Positions 60,885 to 64,000 of a stretch of 64,000 bases of DNA are shown piece by piece; the stretch's first letter is position 1; each line of letters starts with the position of its first letter. Position numbers and translations under genes: made by a program. The stretch lies in contig NZ_JAPNLM010000007.1 in NCBI RefSeq assembly GCF_026627255.1, forward strand, positions 186,001 through 250,000. The letters run 5' to 3'. Source of the DNA: Streptomyces antarcticus (GTDB lineage Bacteria > Actinomycetota > Actinomycetes > Streptomycetales > Streptomycetaceae). The notes beneath the pieces are model-generated. The model was given only the letters and a program-made list of their open reading frames with translations. It was not told where the DNA came from and ran no database searches.

Positions 60885-61284
60885 CGGGCGAGCTCTCCTT
60901 GCTCACGGGGGCGAACGGCGTTCTCCATGCGTGAGCGCCGTTCGACGAAATGGGGAATGCGTGCGAATTTTCATGGGAATCAATCTGGCGTCATGGAGGA
61001 AAGTAGCGGCCTGAGTGGTCCGCTTCCGACGGCACCGAGGCGATGTGCCTCAATGTAGTGATCTCGTCCCGCGCGGAGTTTGCCCTGCGGGGGATTCGTT
61101 TGAGCCAGAGTGCAACACCAGTACGGCGGCTTCCATGGCGGTGAGTATCTGGTGGGAGACGATCGCGCAGGCTCTCTTCACGCCGTGCGAGGCTGTGGCC
61201 CGTGGCCCGTGGCTTGAATGAGGGTGATGCGGACCGCGCGCCGCGGCACCAGACCCCGAGCCCCTCTTGTCGGGACCTGCTCGT
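60885..61284. promoter_or_regulatory. upstream region of the encapsulin-MIB operon
   Basis: 400 bp without a gene. CGAACGGCG (60912-60920) and CGCCGTTCG (60936-60944) form a perfect 9-bp dyad with a 15-bp spacer, 28 bp upstream of the encapsulin start; it could be an operator. The rest is AT-richer than average near 60965-60990, where a minus-strand promoter could lie. Confidence 0.55.
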
Positions 61285-61524
61285 CTACCGCCCGGCGCCG
61301 TAGGGGAGCAGGGCCATCTCGCGGGCGTTCTTGATCGCTGCGGCGAGTCGGCGCTGCTGCTGTGCCGTGACGCGGGTGACCCGGCGGCTGCGGATCTTGC
61401 CGCGGTCGGATGTGAACTTCTTCAGCAGGTCGGTGTCTTTGTAGTCGATGTAGGTGATCTTCGCCGCGTCCAGCGGGTTCGGACGGGACTTCGGCGGAGT
61501 GTGGGGGGCTTGGCGGCGGGCCAT
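61285..61524 (-). CDS. rpsR: zinc-independent ribosomal protein S18 paralogue
   Basis: A 79-aa S18. [20 protein letters not shown] is followed by [20 protein letters not shown] and [13 protein letters not shown]. The N-terminal Cys residues of the zinc-binding form are absent. It replaces the zinc-containing S18 under zinc limitation, freeing zinc. It is the last gene of the Zur-controlled minus operon, about 106 bp after the CobW-like gene, and short GATATCGACGG repeats (about 61542-61565) lie in that gap. Confidence 0.92.
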   Translation of the reverse strand: MARRQAPHTPPKSRPNPLDAAKITYIDYKDTDLLKKFTSDRGKIRSRRVTRVTAQQQRRLAAAIKNAREMALLPYGAGR

Positions 61525-61630
61525 GAGGATTCCTTGCGGGATATCGACGGGATATCGACGGGATATTGACGGGTAGTGACGGGGTGTTGGCGGGGGGACC
61601 GGTTCCGGAGGTCCCGGTAGTCCCCGGTGG

Positions 61631-62773
61631 TCAGGAAGCGTGGTCGAGGAGGGAGTCGAAGGCGGCGGGAAGTGCTTTCCACGCGTCTCGTCCTGCCGCG
61701 AATTCGGCGTCGGTGAGCAGGCAGGACTCCAGGAGGTGTTCCAGGCCCTGCCGGTCGAGTGCGGGTGAGGTGAAGACGAGGTGCTGGCAGCAGTCACCGT
61801 GTTCGGGATGCCAGTCGAGGGAGGCGGCCGCTCTGCGCATCGGCGGCACCATGTCCCAGGCTGCGTCCGGGAGGGAGGCCAGCCAGGGGCCGGCGTTCTC
61901 CACGCAGAGCGCACCGCCCGCGGCGTCCCAGGCGAGCAGGGCGTCGGGGCGGTCGGCGAGCCAGAACCTGCCGCGGCTGCGGGCTGCCGCGCAGCAGAGG
62001 TCTTCCAGCGCAGCGTAGAGGCGTTCGGGGTGGAAGGGGCGGCGGCGGTGCCAGACGAAGGTGGTGACACCTGCCTCCTCAGCATCCTGGGGGAGGAGGG
62101 CACAGGCCGGATGCTGGGCCGCGGCCGCCGTTTCCACGTCGAAGCCGGCGAAGGCCGCCCGGGCGAGTTCTCCGGACGCGGCGGGTACCCGGCGGGCGGT
62201 CGGGTGGAGCTGGGCGAGGAGGGCGCGGTCCTCGTCGTTGGCGGCTTCGCTTTCGATGAGGGCGAGTACGGGGGCGTATTCCAGCTGCCGCGCCCAGGTG
62301 TCCCCTACGGTGCGCTGGTCGGTGGCGGCCGCGGCGAGGCCCACCTCGGCCAGGTCGTCGCCGTTGACGAGGTAGGGCAGTACGAGCGCGGGATCGACCG
62401 CGGTGATCACGCCGGTGAGGTTGAGCGCGTCGCCGCCGTGTGCGGTGACGACCTCGGCCATCGCCTTGGGCTCGACGGAGTCCCACAGCTCGACCACCGC
62501 CAGGCGGGTCGTGCCGTCGGCGGCCAGGCGTTCCAGCTCGGGGACCAGGTCCTCGCGCAGGGCGCAGCAGGCGCAGTCGTTGACGAGGGGAGCCTCGCCG
62601 CGGGACAGCTCGCCGGAAGCGTCGCGCACCAGGCGCCGCACCGTGCCCGCCGGAGCGGTGGCCAGGTCGTGGTGGAGGGCGACGCTGCCGGGCACGGAAC
62701 GCAGCAGACGGTCCACGACCTCCTTGCGGGCGTCGGAGTGCAATCCGCCGACGATGACGACGGGCAGGTTCAC
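61631..62773 (-). CDS. CobW/YciC-like protein with degenerate P-loop
   Basis: A 380-aa protein of the CobW/COG0523 family. The CxCC metal motif is present ([11 protein letters not shown]), as is the C-terminal CobW_C domain ([20 protein letters not shown]). The expected GxxxxGK[ST] is missing: the N-terminus reads [20 protein letters not shown], so GTP hydrolysis by the usual mechanism is doubtful. Related proteins supply zinc to apo-enzymes in zinc limitation. GTG 62773 overlaps the rpmE stop by 4 bp. Confidence 0.85.
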   Translation of the reverse strand: MNLPVVIVGGLHSDARKEVVDRLLRSVPGSVALHHDLATAPAGTVRRLVRDASGELSRGEAPLVNDCACCALREDLVPELERLAADGTTRLAVVELWDSVEPKAMAEVVTAHGGDALNLTGVITAVDPALVLPYLVNGDDLAEVGLAAAATDQRTVGDTWARQLEYAPVLALIESEAANDEDRALLAQLHPTARRVPAASGELARAAFAGFDVETAAAAQHPACALLPQDAEEAGVTTFVWHRRRPFHPERLYAALEDLCCAAARSRGRFWLADRPDALLAWDAAGGALCVENAGPWLASLPDAAWDMVPPMRRAAASLDWHPEHGDCCQHLVFTSPALDRQGLEHLLESCLLTDAEFAAGRDAWKALPAAFDSLLDHAS

Positions 62774-63027
62774 GGCTTGCTCCCGTAGCGGCGCTCGAAG
62801 CGCTCGACGCGGCCGGCGGTGTCCAGGACGCGGGCCGTACCCGTGTAGAAGGGGTGGCTCTCGGAGGAGATCTCGACGTCGATGACGGGGTAGGTGTTTC
62901 CGTCCTCCCACACGATCGTCTTGCCGGGATCGGCGCTGGTGGCCGTGGACCGGGTGAGGAAGGCGAAGTCCGCGGCCTTGTCGCGGAAGACGACGGGGCC
63001 GTAGGCGGGATGGATTCCGGGCTTCAT
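62770..63027 (-). CDS. rpmE2: ribosomal protein L31 type B (zinc-independent)
   Basis: An 85-aa type B L31: [40 protein letters not shown] and [10 protein letters not shown]. The CxxC motif of zinc-binding L31 is lacking. It displaces the zinc form under starvation. Cotranslated with the CobW-like gene through the overlap. Confidence 0.95.
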   Translation of the reverse strand: MKPGIHPAYGPVVFRDKAADFAFLTRSTATSADPGKTIVWEDGNTYPVIDVEISSESHPFYTGTARVLDTAGRVERFERRYGSKP

Positions 63028-63133
63028 GGCGGTGTCCTTCAGGCAGGTCAGTTGAGGTCAGGGCAGGTCAGGCGGGGGCGGGCGGGCGAGGACGGGCCGG
63101 GGCGGGCTGAGGAGTGCTGGGGCGGGCTGGGGA

Positions 63134-63298
63134 TCAGCGTTCCTCGCGGAAGTCGACGTGCCGGCGTACCACCGGGTCGAACTTGCGCAGCACCATCCGG
63201 TCCGGATCGTTGCGGCGGTTCTTGCGGGTGACGTAGGTGAAGCCGGTCCCCGCGGTGGAGCGCAGCTTGATGACCGGGCGTACTTCGTTGCGTGCCAT
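63134..63298 (-). CDS. rpmG: ribosomal protein L33 (zinc-independent)
   Basis: A 54-aa L33: [20 protein letters not shown], then [20 protein letters not shown]. The four Cys of the zinc-binding form are replaced. It is the first gene of the minus operon and starts 19 bp from the Zur box. Confidence 0.94.
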   Translation of the reverse strand: MARNEVRPVIKLRSTAGTGFTYVTRKNRRNDPDRMVLRKFDPVVRRHVDFREER

Positions 63299-63316
63299 GC
63301 CGCTACTATACGGGAA

Positions 63317-63331
63317 TGGAAATCGTTTCCA
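63317..63331. promoter_or_regulatory. Zur box
   Basis: TGGAAATCGTTTCCA: arms TGGAAA and TTTCCA with a 3-bp spacer, close to the Streptomyces Zur consensus. It is placed between rpmG and rpmB, so one site can repress both directions when zinc is plentiful. Confidence 0.85.
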
Positions 63332-63367
63332 ATAACGGTTTCGGCTCAAAGAGAGGCAGGTAACACC

Positions 63368-63604
63368 GTGTCCGCCCACTGCCAACTGACCGGGTCCCAG
63401 CCGGGCTTCGGCAACACCATCTCCCACTCGCACCGGCGCACCTCCCGTCGCTTCGACCCCAACGTCCAGCGCAAGAGGTACTGGCTGGCGAGCGAGGGAC
63501 GCCACGTCCGTCTGACGCTCAGCGCGAAGGCGATCAAGACGATCGACGCCATCGGCATCGAGGCCGCCGTGGCCCGGATCCGCGCCCGGGGGGTGAAGCT
63601 CTGA
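63368..63604 (+). CDS. rpmB: ribosomal protein L28 (zinc-independent)
   Basis: A 78-aa L28: [40 protein letters not shown] and [20 protein letters not shown]. The CxxC pair of the zinc form is not complete. GTG 63368 follows AGAGAGGCAGG. Its stop overlaps the rpsN ATG by one base. Confidence 0.94.
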   Translation: MSAHCQLTGSQPGFGNTISHSHRRTSRRFDPNVQRKRYWLASEGRHVRLTLSAKAIKTIDAIGIEAAVARIRARGVKL

Positions 63605-63909
63605 TGGCCAAGAGGAGCAAGATCGCGCAGAACGAGAAGCGCAAGGCGATCGTCGAACGGTACGCCGCCCGGCGGGCCGAGCTGAAGGAGGTCGTGCGGC
63701 GGCCGTCCTCGACCGGGGCCGAGCGCGATGCCGCGCTGGCGGAGCTGCGCGGGCAGCCCCGCGACGCCAGCGCGACCCGCGTGCGGAACCGGGATGGAGT
63801 CGACGGCCGCCCCCGCGGACACCTCCGGAAGTTCGGACTCTCCCGAGTCCGCATGCGAGAGCAGGCCCACGCCGGGTTCCTCCCCGGGGTCACCAAGTCC
63901 TCCTGGTAG
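63604..63909 (+). CDS. rpsN: ribosomal protein S14 (zinc-independent)
   Basis: A 101-aa S14 of the long type: [40 protein letters not shown] and [20 protein letters not shown]. The CxxC-x-CxxC zinc knuckle is absent. Overlaps rpmB by one base, giving a two-gene operon from the Zur box. Confidence 0.95.
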   Translation: MAKRSKIAQNEKRKAIVERYAARRAELKEVVRRPSSTGAERDAALAELRGQPRDASATRVRNRDGVDGRPRGHLRKFGLSRVRMREQAHAGFLPGVTKSSW

Positions 63910-63931
63910 CGGCCGCGCGTCGGACGGGAGG

Positions 63932-63969
63932 GCGCGGGCCCGCCGCTTCGGCGGGGTGCGGGCCCGCGC
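63932..63969 (+). terminator. terminator after rpsN
   Basis: GCGCGGGCCCGC (63932-63943) and GCGGGCCCGCGC (63958-63969) form a perfect 12-bp stem with a GC-rich inner hairpin around CTTCGG. Confidence 0.85.
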
Positions 63970-64000
63970 ACCGGCGCCCGGCATGCCCGGTGCAGCCGTA

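Noticed and set aside
61015..61221. 68-aa plus-strand frame upstream of the encapsulin operon
   Set aside because: No ribosome binding site, no family pattern, and it lies in the likely promoter region.
1..64000. tRNA or rRNA genes
   Set aside because: I looked for cloverleaf-like stretches and conserved rRNA segments and saw none; short RNAs could still be missed by eye.

Overview
The window is high-GC actinobacterial DNA and almost certainly Streptomyces: third-codon GC is very high, GTG and TTG starts are common, TTA codons are rare, and it carries EshA-type, StrR-type and SpoIIE-phosphatase genes. All function calls come from reading translated sequence and comparing it with remembered families; no search was run.

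0.3-10.3 kb: a deoxynucleoside kinase, a P450 remnant, a TetR gene with a perfect 18-bp palindromic operator and a small membrane partner, then a signalling block. That block holds a histidine kinase coupled to a receiver-PP2C phosphatase, an HTH-receiver open frame, a CorA transporter, a GAF-SpoIIE phosphatase and a STAS anti-anti-sigma factor. 10.3-18.9 kb is a decaying accessory zone: a transposase relic, an Imm10-like immunity gene, an IS5-family element with intact ends and a 3-bp target duplication but two frameshifts, a broken repeat-protein gene, two opposed MFS halves, a frameshifted DUF4241-like gene, and many short repeats. Intact islands inside it are glsB/DJ-1, a bacterial ADF/cofilin-like gene and a MarR/cupin pair. 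19-26 kb holds hypothetical genes, a cold-shock protein with a structured leader, and a DNA-repair pair (FeS photolyase plus spore-photoproduct-lyase-like protein).

25.9-55.6 kb is a streptomycin-type aminocyclitol cluster: strU-strX, strV-strW, stsG-F-E-D, stsC, stsB-stsA, strO, strN, strD, strR, strA, strB1, strF-G-H-P-Q-I-K, strS-strT. The genes cover inositol oxidation, two transaminations, two kinases, one amidinotransferase, a phosphatase, the CDP-sugar branch for N-methyl-L-glucosamine, glycosyl transfer, 6-phosphate self-protection, a heterodimeric exporter and final dephosphorylation. Not found are strE, strL and strM (dTDP-glucose to dTDP-dihydrostreptose) and strB2 (second amidinotransferase), which I recall lying between strN and strD in S. 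griseus; here strN and strD are convergent neighbours 88 bp apart. Three StrR-type sites (GTTCGACTG-N11-CAGTCGAAC), a consensus AdpA-type site upstream of strR, and TTA codons in strR (two in tandem) and strD suggest A-factor/AdpA-type and bldA control.

55.7-60.9 kb: a GNAT/FemAB-like gene, then the 2-methylisoborneol operon (family 2B encapsulin shell with a cyclic-nucleotide-binding domain, MIB synthase, GPP C-methyltransferase). 61.3-63.9 kb is a divergent, Zur-box-controlled set of zinc-independent ribosomal proteins (S18, L31, L33, L28, S14) with a CobW-like protein whose P-loop is degenerate.
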